From: Ammonifex thiophilus
Lineage (GTDB): Bacteria > Bacillota > Desulfotomaculia > Desulfotomaculales > Ammonificaceae
Assembly (NCBI RefSeq): GCF_003368535.1
Contig: NZ_QSLN01000001.1
Coordinates: forward strand, 366,453-430,452
DNA: 64,000 nucleotides
Direction of reading: 5' to 3'
This document shows, piece by piece, positions 40,153 to 49,570 of the stretch. The notes under the pieces are model-generated. The model searched no databases. It worked only from the letters and a program-made list of their open reading frames with translations, and was not told where the DNA came from. Every line of letters begins with the position of its first letter. The stretch's first letter is position 1. Both the position numbers and the translations under genes were made by a program.

Positions 40153-40758
40153 TTGGCGCGCTTAAAGGGAGTTAGGGTGGGTTTTGCTCTTACCGGTTCC
40201 TTTTGCACGCTTCACGAGGCGGTGGAGCAGATAGGAAATCTCCTGCGGGAAGGGGCCGAAGTCATCCCCATAGTTACCCGGGAGGTGGCCACCACCGATA
40301 CCCGCTTCGGCACGGCGCGGCAGTGGAAGGAAAAGCTGGCGGCTCTAACCGGCAAGCCGGCGATCGAAACCATAGTGGAGGCTGAGCCCATAGGGCCAAA
40401 GCGCCTTTTGGATGTGCTGGTGGTGGCTCCCTGCACGGGGAACACGCTGGCCAAACTGGCTAACGCCATAACCGACGGGCCAGTACTCATGGCCGTAAAG
40501 GCCCAGCTCCGCAATCAGCGGCCGGTGGTACTGGCCATATCCACCAACGACGGCTTGGGCATGAACGCGCGCAATTTAGGGGTGCTCTTGAACGCCAAAA
40601 ACGTTTATTTCGTTCCCTTCGGGCAGGATGATCCCGTTAACAAGCCTAATTCTTTAGTAGCCAAGATGGATCTGCTGGTGGACACCATCATCCACGCCCT
40701 TCAGGGGAAGCAGATCCAGCCGGTGCTGATCGAGTACCGGAAGCCGAAAGCCGTTTGA
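40153..40758 (+). CDS. spoVFB: Dipicolinate synthase subunit B
   Basis: 201 residues, flavoprotein-fold partner of SpoVFA. The start MARLKGVRVGFALTGSFCTL matches the family when TTG 40153 is used; GTG 40132 would overlap spoVFA. Family features: PIVTREVATTDTRFG, VAPCTGNTLAKLANAITDGP and LGMNARNLGVLLNAKNVYFV. Followed closely by asd, as in Bacillus. Confidence 0.9.
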   Translation: MARLKGVRVGFALTGSFCTLHEAVEQIGNLLREGAEVIPIVTREVATTDTRFGTARQWKEKLAALTGKPAIETIVEAEPIGPKRLLDVLVVAPCTGNTLAKLANAITDGPVLMAVKAQLRNQRPVVLAISTNDGLGMNARNLGVLLNAKNVYFVPFGQDDPVNKPNSLVAKMDLLVDTIIHALQGKQIQPVLIEYRKPKAV

Positions 40759-40776
40759 AGGGGGGTAAAGCTCAGG

Positions 40777-41781
40777 TTGTTTAATGTAGCGGTGGTAGGA
40801 GCCACCGGCGCGGTGGGCCAGGAGATCCTAAAAGTGCTGGAGGAGCGGCAATTCCCGGTGAAGCAGCTGGTCCCCCTGGCCACCGCCCGGTCGGCCGGGA
40901 AAGAGATAGTTTTCCGCGGAGAAACTTATCGGGTGGAAGCTACCGGTCCCGAGAGCTTTGAGGGAGTAGACATCGCCTTTTTTGCCGGCGGTTCGGGGAG
41001 CCGAGATTTCGCCTTGATCGCGCGCGATAAAGGGGCACTGGTGATCGACAACTCCAGCGCTTTCCGCCTGGATCCCGAGGTTCCCCTGGTGGTGCCGGAA
41101 GTCAATCCGGAAGATGCCCGCAAGCATAAGCGCCTGATCGCCAATCCCAACTGCTCCACCATAATCATGGTAGTACCTCTTAAACCCATTTATGACGCGG
41201 TGGGCATCAGGCGGGTGGTGGTGGCCACCTACCAGGCGGTTTCCGGGGCGGGCGCGGCGGCCATCGAGGAGCTTCGCCTGCAAACCCAGGCTGTGCTCGA
41301 AGGTAAGGAGTATCCGCCCCGGGTTTTCCCGCACCAGATAGCCTTCAACCTCATACCCCACATCGATGTCTTCTCGGAATACGGCTACACCCGGGAAGAG
41401 TGGAAGATGGTAAAAGAGACCCGGAAGATCCTCCACGATGACGACTTGGCCATCACAGCTACCACTGTGCGGGTTCCGGTTTTTCGCTCTCACTCCGAAG
41501 CGGTGAATATCGAAACCAAAGAGAAGATTTCCGCGGAGGCCGCCCGCGAGCTCTTACGCCAGGCCCCAGGAGTAGTGGTAATAGACGATCCCCAGAACCT
41601 GCAGTATCCGATGCCCATAACGGCGACGGGGCGGGATGAGGTCTTTGTGGGGCGCATCCGGGAAGATATTTCGGTGGACAAGGGTCTTAACCTTTGGGTG
41701 GTGGCAGACCAACTGCGCAAGGGGGCGGCCACCAACGCGGTGCAGATAGCGGAGCTCGTGATAAGGTCTGGCTGGCTTTAA
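40777..41781 (+). CDS. asd: Aspartate-semialdehyde dehydrogenase
   Basis: 334 residues. Makes aspartate semialdehyde for DapA and for threonine/methionine. Nucleotide loop [20 protein letters not shown], active-site Cys in [13 protein letters not shown] and [15 protein letters not shown] near the substrate site. TTG 40777 behind AAGGGGGG. No aspartokinase (dapG) gene lies between asd and dapA, unlike in Bacillus. Confidence 0.94.
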   Translation: MFNVAVVGATGAVGQEILKVLEERQFPVKQLVPLATARSAGKEIVFRGETYRVEATGPESFEGVDIAFFAGGSGSRDFALIARDKGALVIDNSSAFRLDPEVPLVVPEVNPEDARKHKRLIANPNCSTIIMVVPLKPIYDAVGIRRVVVATYQAVSGAGAAAIEELRLQTQAVLEGKEYPPRVFPHQIAFNLIPHIDVFSEYGYTREEWKMVKETRKILHDDDLAITATTVRVPVFRSHSEAVNIETKEKISAEAARELLRQAPGVVVIDDPQNLQYPMPITATGRDEVFVGRIREDISVDKGLNLWVVADQLRKGAATNAVQIAELVIRSGWL

Positions 41782-41804
41782 AAGTTTTGCAAGGTGGTGG
41801 GGAG

Positions 41805-42692
41805 ATGAGCGTGGACTTCGGTTACGTCCTCACGGCGATGGTGACCCCCTTCGACCGGGAGGGAAGGCTCGATCTCGACCAGGCTAAGAGGCTGGCCCGC
41901 TACTTGGTGGAGAACGGCTCCGACGGGGTGGTGGTGGCGGGGACCACCGGCGAGTCGCCCACGCTGACCAAGGAAGAAAAGATAGCCCTTTTCACCGCCG
42001 TCACCGAAGAGATCGGTGGTCGAGCCACGGTGATCGCCGGCACCGGTAGCAACGACACGGCCCAGTCCGTGGAGCTCACCAAGGCGGCGGAAAAGGCGGG
42101 CGTGGACGCCATCATGGTGGTGGCTCCCTACTACAACAAGCCTTCCCAAGAAGGACTTTACCGGCACTTCCGCACCATTGCCGAGAGCACCAACCTGCCG
42201 GTCATGCTCTACAACGTGCCGGGGCGCACGGCGGTCAACATCCTGCCGGCCACGGTGGCGCGGCTGGCTCAGGATGTGCCCAATGTAGTAGCCATCAAAG
42301 AGGCTTCCGGGAACCTGGATCAGGTAAGCGAGCTAAGGCGCATCTTGCCCGACGACTTCGCCATCTACAGCGGCGACGACGCTTTGACTCTGCCCATCCT
42401 TGCCCTGGGTGGCAAGGGGGTAGTGAGCGTGGTTTCCCACCTGGTGGGGAAGAGGCTCAGGGAGATGATAAGCTCCTACTACAGCGGCAACGTGACCCTG
42501 GCAGCCAAGATCCACCGGGAGCTTTATCCCCTCATGAAGGGGATGTTCATCACCACCAACCCCGTCCCAGTGAAGGCGGCCCTTAATCTCCTGGGGATAA
42601 ACGTGGGGCCGCCGCGCCTTCCGCTGGTAGAGGCCAACCAGGTAGAGAAGGAGAAGCTGGCCGAGCTTTTGCGCGAGGCGGGACTCCTCTAG
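41805..42692 (+). CDS. dapA: 4-Hydroxy-tetrahydrodipicolinate synthase
   Basis: 295 residues, ATG 41805 behind GGTGGGGAG. Condenses pyruvate with aspartate semialdehyde. [14 protein letters not shown], the Tyr in [12 protein letters not shown] and the Schiff-base Lys in [10 protein letters not shown] are all present. The stop overlaps, tail to tail, the permease gene on the other strand. Confidence 0.95.
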   Translation: MSVDFGYVLTAMVTPFDREGRLDLDQAKRLARYLVENGSDGVVVAGTTGESPTLTKEEKIALFTAVTEEIGGRATVIAGTGSNDTAQSVELTKAAEKAGVDAIMVVAPYYNKPSQEGLYRHFRTIAESTNLPVMLYNVPGRTAVNILPATVARLAQDVPNVVAIKEASGNLDQVSELRRILPDDFAIYSGDDALTLPILALGGKGVVSVVSHLVGKRLREMISSYYSGNVTLAAKIHRELYPLMKGMFITTNPVPVKAALNLLGINVGPPRLPLVEANQVEKEKLAELLREAGLL

Positions 42693-43426
42693 AGGTACTT
42701 CCAATGGCAGAGCCGGTGTTCGAGCCATTCCAGGAAGGAGTGGAGGGCGAAACCCAGCAGGCTCATGGCCAAGACGCCGGCGTAAAGATCGGGGTAGGCG
42801 TAGCGCGTCCAGGCATCGAGCAGATAGTACCCCAGTCCCTCTTGACTGGCGATGGTCTCGGCGAAGAAGAGGACGGCTATGGCGGTCCCCGAGGCCACCC
42901 GCAGGCCGGTGAGCACCTCTGGTAGCACGGCGGGAAAGACGACGTGCCGGTAAAAAGCCAGCCCCCGCACTCCCAAAGAGGTAACGGCGTCGACCAGGTA
43001 GGAGGAGAGGTGGCGGGCGCCGTCGCGCACCGGCAAAAGGATCTGGAAGAAAAGAACCAGGGTGATGAGCAGGATCTTGGCGGCGTCGCCCAGGCCGAAA
43101 ATCACCATGATGAGCGGTACTAGGACTATCTTCGGTACGGGGTAGATCAGGGAAAAGAAAGGCCCCAGCAGACGGTCGGCCTGGGGACAGCGCCCCAGGA
43201 AAAGCCCCAGAGGCACGGCGGTTACCGTGGCCAGAAACATACCGGCCAGGACGCGGTAGGTACTCACCAGCCAGTTGAAGCCCAGGGGGCCGGGTAGCTC
43301 CTTGAAAAAGACCACCAGGGCTTGGCTTGCCGGTGGCAGGGCGGGCAGGTGCAGGCTTCTCGCCACCACCTCCCACAGAACTAGGAGAGCGAGGCAGGCG
43401 GTCAGAGAAGAGTAATACCTGTTCAT
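42689..43426 (-). CDS. SsuC/TauC-type ABC transporter permease
   Basis: 245 residues, about six membrane segments, with the EAA loop [20 protein letters not shown]. Family members import sulphonates, nitrate or thiamin/pyrimidine precursors. It overlaps the ATPase gene by 4 bases on the minus strand. ATG 43426. Substrate unknown. Confidence 0.85.
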   Translation of the reverse strand: MNRYYSSLTACLALLVLWEVVARSLHLPALPPASQALVVFFKELPGPLGFNWLVSTYRVLAGMFLATVTAVPLGLFLGRCPQADRLLGPFFSLIYPVPKIVLVPLIMVIFGLGDAAKILLITLVLFFQILLPVRDGARHLSSYLVDAVTSLGVRGLAFYRHVVFPAVLPEVLTGLRVASGTAIAVLFFAETIASQEGLGYYLLDAWTRYAYPDLYAGVLAMSLLGFALHSFLEWLEHRLCHWKYL

Positions 43427-44166
43427 CCTGTTTTCGCCTCACCGGCTCGGGACAACTCTTGGCGGATGCGGGTGCAGGCCAGGTGGAAGTCGGGGTGGTG
43501 GCGCCAGGACTTGTCTCCTACTAAGGGGTGGGTGTAGACGGCCACCACCCTTCCCGGGCGCGGGGAGAGGAGCACCACCTTTTGCCCCAGGAAAACAGCT
43601 TCTTCGATACTGTGGGTCACCAGGACGATGGTGCACCTGGTCTCCTGCCATATCTCCAGTAAGGTCTCTTGTAAGGCCTCTCGGGTCAGGGCGTCGAGCG
43701 AGGAGAAGGGCTCATCCATCAGGAGCAGATCGGGCTGCAACACCAGGGCGCGGGCGATGGCCACCCGCTGGCACTGCCCACCAGAAAGCTGGGCCGGGTA
43801 GAGGTAGCGAAGTTCGTAAAGCCCCAGGTTTTTGAGCCAGAAGCTCACCCGCCTCTCTACTTCTTGAGGGGGAAGGCGGCGCACTTTTAGCCCCAGGGCC
43901 ACGTTTTCCCAGACGTTTTTCCAGGGAAGAAGACCGAAGTGCTGCAAGATGAGGGCGATCTGGGTTCTCCCGGCCACTTCTACCTTTCCCTCAAAGTCCT
44001 GCTTGAGCCCCGCTAGCACATATAGCAACGTGCTTTTACCGCAACCCGAGGGGCCGATGACGGCACAGCTTTCCCCGCGCTCCACCGCGAAGGACACACC
44101 CGCCAGGGCTTCCACTGGTCCGGCCGCTGTCCGGTAGGTGACCTTAAGATTTTCTATCAGAATCAA
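43423..44166 (-). CDS. SsuB/TauB-type ABC transporter ATP-binding protein
   Basis: 247 residues. Walker A GPSGCGKST, signature LSGGQCQRVAIARAL, Walker B LLLMDEPFSSLD and switch His in VTHSIEEAV are intact. The C-terminal tail is typical of the nitrate/sulphonate/taurine group (PRPGRVVAVYTHPL). It overlaps both neighbouring genes by 4 bases. Confidence 0.88.
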   Translation of the reverse strand: MILIENLKVTYRTAAGPVEALAGVSFAVERGESCAVIGPSGCGKSTLLYVLAGLKQDFEGKVEVAGRTQIALILQHFGLLPWKNVWENVALGLKVRRLPPQEVERRVSFWLKNLGLYELRYLYPAQLSGGQCQRVAIARALVLQPDLLLMDEPFSSLDALTREALQETLLEIWQETRCTIVLVTHSIEEAVFLGQKVVLLSPRPGRVVAVYTHPLVGDKSWRHHPDFHLACTRIRQELSRAGEAKTG

Positions 44167-45116
44167 CGCTTCAGCACCCGTTGGTCCACCAGATCGGAGT
44201 AGGTCAGGGGTTGAGCGAGGAGGCCCTGGGTTTTAAGCCAGTCGAGCACGGCTTCCACCTCTCCCTGGGTGGGCAGGGTGGCGGGGGAGAAAACGAGCTT
44301 TATCCCGTGCTTCTCACCGGGCAGCACCTCTTTAGGCACCTGCGCTTTTTCTTCCAGGATGCGGTTGAAGGCCTGGGGGTTCTGCTGGATGTCGGCCACC
44401 GCCCGGTTGTAAGCTTCCAGGAGGCGCTTGAGCTCCGGCAGGTGCCGGTCGAGGACCTCTTCTCGGACGATGATCACCGTCTGGGCCAGGTTTTTCTGGC
44501 TGGAGTCGGCCAGAAGGTGCGCCCCTTTGGCCTCGGCTAACGAAGCGAAAGGTTCGGGAAGCAGGGCTGCTTTAACCGTGCCGTTCAGAAGGGCTTCCAG
44601 TCGCACCGGAATCTTGGGTATGGAGACCTTCTTTATCTCTTGAGGAGGGATGCCGGCATCTTTCAACATCTGGTCGACCAAGTACTCGTTGATGGTTTTG
44701 AGCGAGCAGGCTACCGGGACGTTGCGGAGTTCGGCCACGCTGGTGAGGTGTGAGTTAGGGGCGGAAAGCAAAGCGAAGCGGGCTTCTCCCGGCTGCCTCC
44801 CCTGCGCCACCGCTATGGCCTTCACTTTAGTTCCTCCCTGGCGCATCTGGGCCACTGCCAGAAGGTCCCCCACCGCCAGATCTATCTTGCCGGCCGTGAA
44901 GGCGCTGTCCCGCTCCACTGCGCTGGGAAAGGAGATAAACCTTACTTCCAGACCCGCCTCTTTGAAGTAGCCCTTTTCTTCCGCCACCCAGAAGGGCAGG
45001 TTATCGATTATTGGCAACGCTCCGATGGTCAAGGGCTCTTTCTTCTGGCCGCAGCCGGGGAAGACAAGGAGCAGGGAAAGTAGGAGCAAGGGAAAGAATC
45101 TTCTTAAAGCAGACAC
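44163..45116 (-). CDS. NMT1/SsuA-like substrate-binding lipoprotein
   Basis: 317 residues, GTG 45116 behind AAAGGAGG. Lipoprotein signal with lipobox VFPGC. The mature protein has the SsuA/ThiY pattern LPFWVAEEKGYFKEAGLEV followed by AGKIDLAVGDLLAVAQM. It is the first gene of the three-gene importer (42689-45116, minus strand). The ligand could be a sulphonate, a thiamin/flavin precursor or another small organic molecule. Confidence 0.85.
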   Translation of the reverse strand: MSALRRFFPLLLLSLLLVFPGCGQKKEPLTIGALPIIDNLPFWVAEEKGYFKEAGLEVRFISFPSAVERDSAFTAGKIDLAVGDLLAVAQMRQGGTKVKAIAVAQGRQPGEARFALLSAPNSHLTSVAELRNVPVACSLKTINEYLVDQMLKDAGIPPQEIKKVSIPKIPVRLEALLNGTVKAALLPEPFASLAEAKGAHLLADSSQKNLAQTVIIVREEVLDRHLPELKRLLEAYNRAVADIQQNPQAFNRILEEKAQVPKEVLPGEKHGIKLVFSPATLPTQGEVEAVLDWLKTQGLLAQPLTYSDLVDQRVLKR

Positions 45117-45196
45117 TCTCCGTTCCTCCTTTTCGGGCTTGCTTTTCTTGTAAATTTTTCGGCTCGGAAAGGGGGACTCCTGCCGGAGGGGAAAAG

Positions 45197-46294
45197 ATGG
45201 GCTGTCGTATCTGTGGAAGCAGGCGTCCGACGGCCGCAGCGCTGGATTTCATCTGCGGCGAGTGCCTCAAGGCACACCCTCAGCTCGGCGCCGAGGCGGC
45301 CTTAAAAGCGCACACGCAGAGTCGCTCCCCTTTGCCACCTTCGCCGCCGCGCACCCCTGGCGGACTTACCTGCCAGGTCTGCGGTAACCGCTGCCAGCTG
45401 GGGGAGGGAGAAGTGGGCTTTTGCGGTCTGCGCTTTTGCCGCGGGAAAAAGCTGGAGCAAGTGGCGGGAACTTCTCGGCAGGGGCTTCTGAGCTTCTACT
45501 TTGATCCTCTCCCCACCAATTGCGTGGCCGACTGGGTGTGTCCCGGTGGTACCGGCGCCGGCTTTCCCCGCTACGCCTACCGCCCGGGGCCGGAAGAGGG
45601 CTACAAAAACTTAGCTGTCTTCTTGGGTGCTTGTTCCTTCGACTGTCTCTACTGCCAGAACAGCGTCTACCTCCGCATGGCAAAGAAGAAAGCTCCTCTG
45701 GTGAGCCCAGAGGAGCTGGTGACGGCCATCGACGAGGAGACGGCCTGCGTTTGCTTTTTCGGCGGCGACCCCTCACCGCAGATGCCCTTTACTCTCCAGG
45801 CAGCCCGGCTGGCCCGCGCTAGGGCCGGGGGCCGGATCCTGCGCCTTTGCTGGGAGACCAACGGCAACATTCATCCCCGCTACCTCGACGCCTTGGCGGA
45901 GCTGGCCCTGGAGTCGGGCGGGTGCATAAAGTTCGACCTCAAGGCCTGGAACGAGGACCTGCACCGGCTGCTCACCGGGGTGAGCAACCGGCAGACGCTT
46001 CATAATTTCCGCTACCTTTCCCGCTACCTACCTCTACGACCGGAACCTCCTCTGCTGGTGGCCAGCACCCTTCTGGTGCCCGGCTATGTGGGGGCGGAGG
46101 AAGTGGCAGCTATAGCGCGCTTTTTGGCCGAGATCGACCCCTCCATTCCCTATACTTTGCTGGCCTTCTTCCCTCACCACCTGATGCGCGATCTGCCGCT
46201 TCTGAGCCGTAGGGAGGCGGAAGAATGTTACCAAGCCGCCCGGGAGGCGGGGCTTAAAAGGGTGCGCCTAGGAAACGTTCATCTGTTGCGCTAG
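45197..46294 (+). CDS. Radical SAM protein, PflX-like, second copy
   Basis: 365 residues from ATG 45197 (behind GGAGGGGAAAAG; upstream frame runs into the promoter gap). Radical SAM motif ACSFDCLYCQNS (CX3CX2C). N-terminal zinc-like cysteines (CRICGS ... CGEC) and a CQVCGNRCQLGEGEVGFCG block similar to that of the protein at 7052. Next FFGGDPSPQMPF (AdoMet GGE-like) and KFDLKAWNEDLH. It is divergent from the ABC importer genes. Substrate unknown. Confidence 0.82.
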   Translation: MGCRICGSRRPTAAALDFICGECLKAHPQLGAEAALKAHTQSRSPLPPSPPRTPGGLTCQVCGNRCQLGEGEVGFCGLRFCRGKKLEQVAGTSRQGLLSFYFDPLPTNCVADWVCPGGTGAGFPRYAYRPGPEEGYKNLAVFLGACSFDCLYCQNSVYLRMAKKKAPLVSPEELVTAIDEETACVCFFGGDPSPQMPFTLQAARLARARAGGRILRLCWETNGNIHPRYLDALAELALESGGCIKFDLKAWNEDLHRLLTGVSNRQTLHNFRYLSRYLPLRPEPPLLVASTLLVPGYVGAEEVAAIARFLAEIDPSIPYTLLAFFPHHLMRDLPLLSRREAEECYQAAREAGLKRVRLGNVHLLR

Positions 46295-47478
46295 GTTAGG
46301 AGCTCCCACTCCCGGTGGCGTTGGGCGATGACCTTGGCCATTTCCTCCAGCTTCTTCAGGTCCTCCTCCCGCGGTAGCCCCTTTACCAGCACCGGTTCCA
46401 GGAGCTCAGCCCTCAGGGGTTTGAGAAGCTCGCTTACCATTTCCACCGTCCTCCCGCCCCAGCCGTAAGAGCCGATTAGCCCCGCGAGCCTGGTCTTGGG
46501 CCGGAGCGCTCCCACCAGATAGGCGGCGTAAAGGGCCGAGGGGTGAGGACCTCCCAAGACGGTGGGGGTACCCAGTACCACTGTGGCCGCGTCCACCAGG
46601 GCCATGGCCAGCTCGCCCAGGTCGGTGAAAGTGAGGTTGAAGGGGGTGACCTTTACCCCCTGATCGATGAGGGCTTCCGCCAGGTGCTCGACCATCTGGG
46701 CGGTACTATCGTGCATGGAGACATAAACGATCAGGGCTTCATTTTTCACTCGGTCGGAGGACCAGTCCCGGTAGGCGCTCAAGATGAACTCCGGGTGGTG
46801 ATAAACGGGCCCGTGGCTGGGGGCGATGAAAGCCAGAGGCAGTTTCTCCACGCGCTCCAGGTGTTTTTGCACGTGGCTGCGGAAGGGCATCATTATCTCG
46901 GCGTAGTAGCGCTTGGCGGCCAGGTAGATCTCCTGCTCCTGGGCAGCAAAGAGCTCGCTGGTGGCGAAGTGCGAGCCCAAAAAGTCACAGGGGAAAAGGA
47001 TTTTGTCCTCCACCAGGTAGGTGAACATGGTTTCGGGCCAGTGCACCCAGGGGGCCATTTTGAAGACCAGGGTTTTGTCGCCCAGGGAAAGCGTTTCTTC
47101 GTCTTCCACCACCACGAAGCGGTCCTCCGGCAGGTGTAGATGGTCGATGAGCAGGGCTTTGCATTTGGCGTTGGTTACCACCAGGGCCTCCGGGTAGGCG
47201 GCGAGAACCTCGGGCAAAGAGCCGGAGTGGTCCTGCTCGGCGTGGTTGGCCACGACGTAGTCCAGGCGCCTCACTTCCAGCTTCCGCAGGTTGCGCAGGA
47301 GCTCCTCTTTCTTGCTAGGGTCGACCGTGTCGATGAGGGCGGTCTTCTCGCTCCCCTTTATGAGGTAGGCGTTATAGGTGGTCCCGTTGGGTAGCGGTAT
47401 GAGTTCGTCGAAAAGCCTCCGGTCCCAGTCTACCGCTCCCACGGCGTGGACTCCCGGCACTATCTCCCTGCCCAGCAT
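46291..47478 (-). CDS. fprA: Flavodiiron protein (FprA type)
   Basis: 395 residues from ATG 47478 behind AGAGGAGG; the frame continues upstream but without a ribosome site. Metallo-beta-lactamase-like diiron domain with NHAEQDHSG, PWVHWPETM, CDFLGSH and APSHGPVYHH, then a flavodoxin domain (IVYVSMHDSTAQMVEHLAE). It reduces O2 to water (or NO to N2O) and protects strict anaerobes. Adjacent, divergent rrf2-cydABDC suggests joint oxygen defence. Confidence 0.93.
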   Translation of the reverse strand: MLGREIVPGVHAVGAVDWDRRLFDELIPLPNGTTYNAYLIKGSEKTALIDTVDPSKKEELLRNLRKLEVRRLDYVVANHAEQDHSGSLPEVLAAYPEALVVTNAKCKALLIDHLHLPEDRFVVVEDEETLSLGDKTLVFKMAPWVHWPETMFTYLVEDKILFPCDFLGSHFATSELFAAQEQEIYLAAKRYYAEIMMPFRSHVQKHLERVEKLPLAFIAPSHGPVYHHPEFILSAYRDWSSDRVKNEALIVYVSMHDSTAQMVEHLAEALIDQGVKVTPFNLTFTDLGELAMALVDAATVVLGTPTVLGGPHPSALYAAYLVGALRPKTRLAGLIGSYGWGGRTVEMVSELLKPLRAELLEPVLVKGLPREEDLKKLEEMAKVIAQRHREWELLT

Positions 47479-47662
47479 CCTTAAACCTCCTCTTAAAAAG
47501 AAGTCTTTATTATCATTTCGGCGCCGAAGCACCTTCACCTTTGTCCCATCCTCCGCGCTAATTAAAATTTTTACGATTTTGAAATCTAGAGCAAAGAAGC
47601 AAAGCACCTAAGATCAAGGGGGAAAAGGCCAATACAAACACTTTTTTGACCTAAGATTCATT

Positions 47663-47692
47663 TTGACTTGATCCTCAATACGAGTTTAAACT
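47663..47692 (+). promoter_or_regulatory. Promoter of rrf2-cydABDC
   Basis: TTGACT (47663-47668), 18 bases, TAAACT (47687-47692). The transcript would start about at the palindrome 47703-47719, so a bound repressor would block it. Confidence 0.55.
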
Positions 47693-47702
47693 GGAAGCAA
47701 AG

Positions 47703-47719
47703 TATACCGCGCCGGTATA
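47703..47719 (+). promoter_or_regulatory. Palindromic operator, probably for the Rrf2 regulator
   Basis: TATACCG-CGC-CGGTATA, a perfect 7-3-7 inverted repeat, 11 bases after the -10 box and 20 bases before the regulator's ATG. Placement implies autoregulation of the rrf2-cyd operon. Confidence 0.65.
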
Positions 47720-47738
47720 GATAGTGGAGCTGGTGCTC

Positions 47739-48200
47739 ATGCGCTTAAGCCAAGCGGCAGACTACGCCATGCGGGTGGTGTTAAACCTGGCTTTGCGACC
47801 TCCGGGGGAGGTGGTTCGCGCTCAGGTGCTGGCCAAAGAGGAGAGCATTCCTTTGCGCTTTCTGCTCAAAATAGTGCGGGATCTCATAAGGGCCGGAATA
47901 GTGCGTTCTTATCGGGGGGTGGGAGGAGGATTCGCCCTGGCTCGGCCAGCGGCAAGGATTACCCTACGCGAGGTTTGGGAGGCGGTGGAAGGTCCCATAA
48001 GACTCAACCGCTGTTTTATCGATCCGGAGTACTGTAGCAAAAAATGGGCTCACGAGTGTCCTGTGCACGAGGTACTGGGGAGAATCCAGCACCTCCTGTT
48101 GGAGGAGCTGGAGCGCTACGACTTCGCAACCCTGGCAGCCAAAGTTCGTGAGCCCCGGGAAACTTGTGCGAGGGAGGGACGGTCACAGTGGATGCCTTAA
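47739..48200 (+). CDS. Rrf2-family Fe-S transcription regulator
   Basis: 153 residues from ATG 47739 (MRLSQAADYAMRVVLNLA is the usual family start; GTG 47724 is less likely). Winged helix with IPLRFLLKIVRDLIRAGIV as recognition region and wing GVGGGFALARP. Three cysteines in NRCFIDPEYCSKKWAHECPV should bind an Fe-S cluster sensing O2, NO or redox state. It overlaps cydA by 13 bases and is thus the first gene of the oxidase operon. Confidence 0.88.
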   Translation: MRLSQAADYAMRVVLNLALRPPGEVVRAQVLAKEESIPLRFLLKIVRDLIRAGIVRSYRGVGGGFALARPAARITLREVWEAVEGPIRLNRCFIDPEYCSKKWAHECPVHEVLGRIQHLLLEELERYDFATLAAKVREPRETCAREGRSQWMP

Positions 48201-49570
48201 CCTTAGCTTTGGCCCGCTGGCAGTTTGCCATCACGGCCACCTACCACTTCTTCTTCGTGCCCCTAACTTTAGGCCTTTCCCTTCTGGTAGCCGTGATGGA
48301 GACCCTCTATGTGCGCACCGGTGACGAGAACTATAAACGGATGACCAAATTTTGGGGTAAGCTCTTCGTCATCAACTTCGTTTTAGGCGTGGTAACCGGA
48401 ATCCTGCAAGAGTTTCACTTCGGCATGAACTGGTCGGAGTACTCCCGTTTTGTAGGGGATATTTTCGGCGCTCCCCTGGCTGTGGAAGCTTTACTGGCTT
48501 TCTTCCTGGAATCCACCTTCTTGGGCGTCTGGATCTTCGGATGGGATAAAATATCGAAAAGGCTTCACCTGCTGTCTATATGGCTGGTGGCCATCGCTTC
48601 CAACCTCTCCGCCCTGTGGATCTTAATCGCCAACTCCTTCATGCAGGAGCCGGTGGGTTTCGTGCTGCGCTCCGGAAGAGCAGAGATGAAGAGCTTTTGG
48701 GCTCTGGTCACCAACCCTAACATATTCACCCAGTTCCCGCATACGGTCATTGCCGGTCTCACCACCGCGTCCTTCTTCATCATGGGGATAAGCGCCTACC
48801 ATCTGCTGCGCCGAACCCACCTGGAGGTATTCCGTCCTTCCATGCGCATCGGTGTGATAGCGGGGCTTTTGGCCGTGCTGGTAGTGGCCCTCACGGGGCA
48901 CTTCCAGGGGCGGCACCTAGTGGAGGCTCAGCCCATGAAGATAGCGGCGGCCAACGCCCTCTGGGAGACCTCTCAGCCGGCCCCGCTTAACCTGGTGGCG
49001 GTGATCGACCAGAGGTCCGAGACTAACCGCGGCGCTCTAGCTCTGCCCGCTCTGGAGAGCCTGCTGGCCCACCACTCCTTCTCCGCCGAAGTGAAGGGTA
49101 TCAAGGAGCTGCAGCAAGAGATGGTGGCTCGCTACGGACCCGGATACTACATCCCTCCGGTAGCGGTCACTTTCTGGTCTTTCCGGATAATGGTGGGGGC
49201 GGGGCTGTGGCTTCTCTTCTTAAGCTTCTACGCCTACTACCTCTACCGTAAGGGCAAGCTGGAGGAAAGGCCCGGAGCGTTGAAAGCCTTGCTTTATTCC
49301 ATCCCCGTGCCCTACTTGGCCAACACGGCCGGCTGGGCCATGACTGAAGTGGGGAGGCAGCCTTGGATCGTTTACGGTTTGCAGCGGGTGGATCAGGCTC
49401 TCTCTCCCTGTGTGACGGCGGGCCAACTGCTTATCACCCTGCTGGGCTTCACCCTGCTCCTGGGAATCCTGGCGGTGGTAGATGTCTTTCTCTTGGCCCG
49501 CTTCGCCCGCCAGGGTCCGGAAGCTGTACCTGCTTCCATGCCGGAAAAGGAGGTGTCCTTATGGAGCTGA
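48188..49570 (+). CDS. cydA: Cytochrome bd oxidase subunit I
   Basis: 460 residues from GTG 48188, 10 bases after GGGAGGG. Nine or so membrane segments. Haem ligand His in TATYHFFFVPLTLGLS, the Q-loop region between bases 48900 and 49150, and the hallmark GRQPWIVYG near residue 390. Reduces O2 to water with quinol. The short Q-loop is typical of the Gram-positive/CIO branch. In a presumed strict anaerobe it is most likely an oxygen scavenger. Confidence 0.93.
   Translation: MDALTLALARWQFAITATYHFFFVPLTLGLSLLVAVMETLYVRTGDENYKRMTKFWGKLFVINFVLGVVTGILQEFHFGMNWSEYSRFVGDIFGAPLAVEALLAFFLESTFLGVWIFGWDKISKRLHLLSIWLVAIASNLSALWILIANSFMQEPVGFVLRSGRAEMKSFWALVTNPNIFTQFPHTVIAGLTTASFFIMGISAYHLLRRTHLEVFRPSMRIGVIAGLLAVLVVALTGHFQGRHLVEAQPMKIAAANALWETSQPAPLNLVAVIDQRSETNRGALALPALESLLAHHSFSAEVKGIKELQQEMVARYGPGYYIPPVAVTFWSFRIMVGAGLWLLFLSFYAYYLYRKGKLEERPGALKALLYSIPVPYLANTAGWAMTEVGRQPWIVYGLQRVDQALSPCVTAGQLLITLLGFTLLLGILAVVDVFLLARFARQGPEAVPASMPEKEVSLWS

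Noticed and set aside
45011..45196. Longer N-terminus for the second radical SAM protein
   Set aside because: It would overlap the divergent lipoprotein gene and its promoter region; ATG 45197 has a good ribosome site and starts with the expected cysteine motif.
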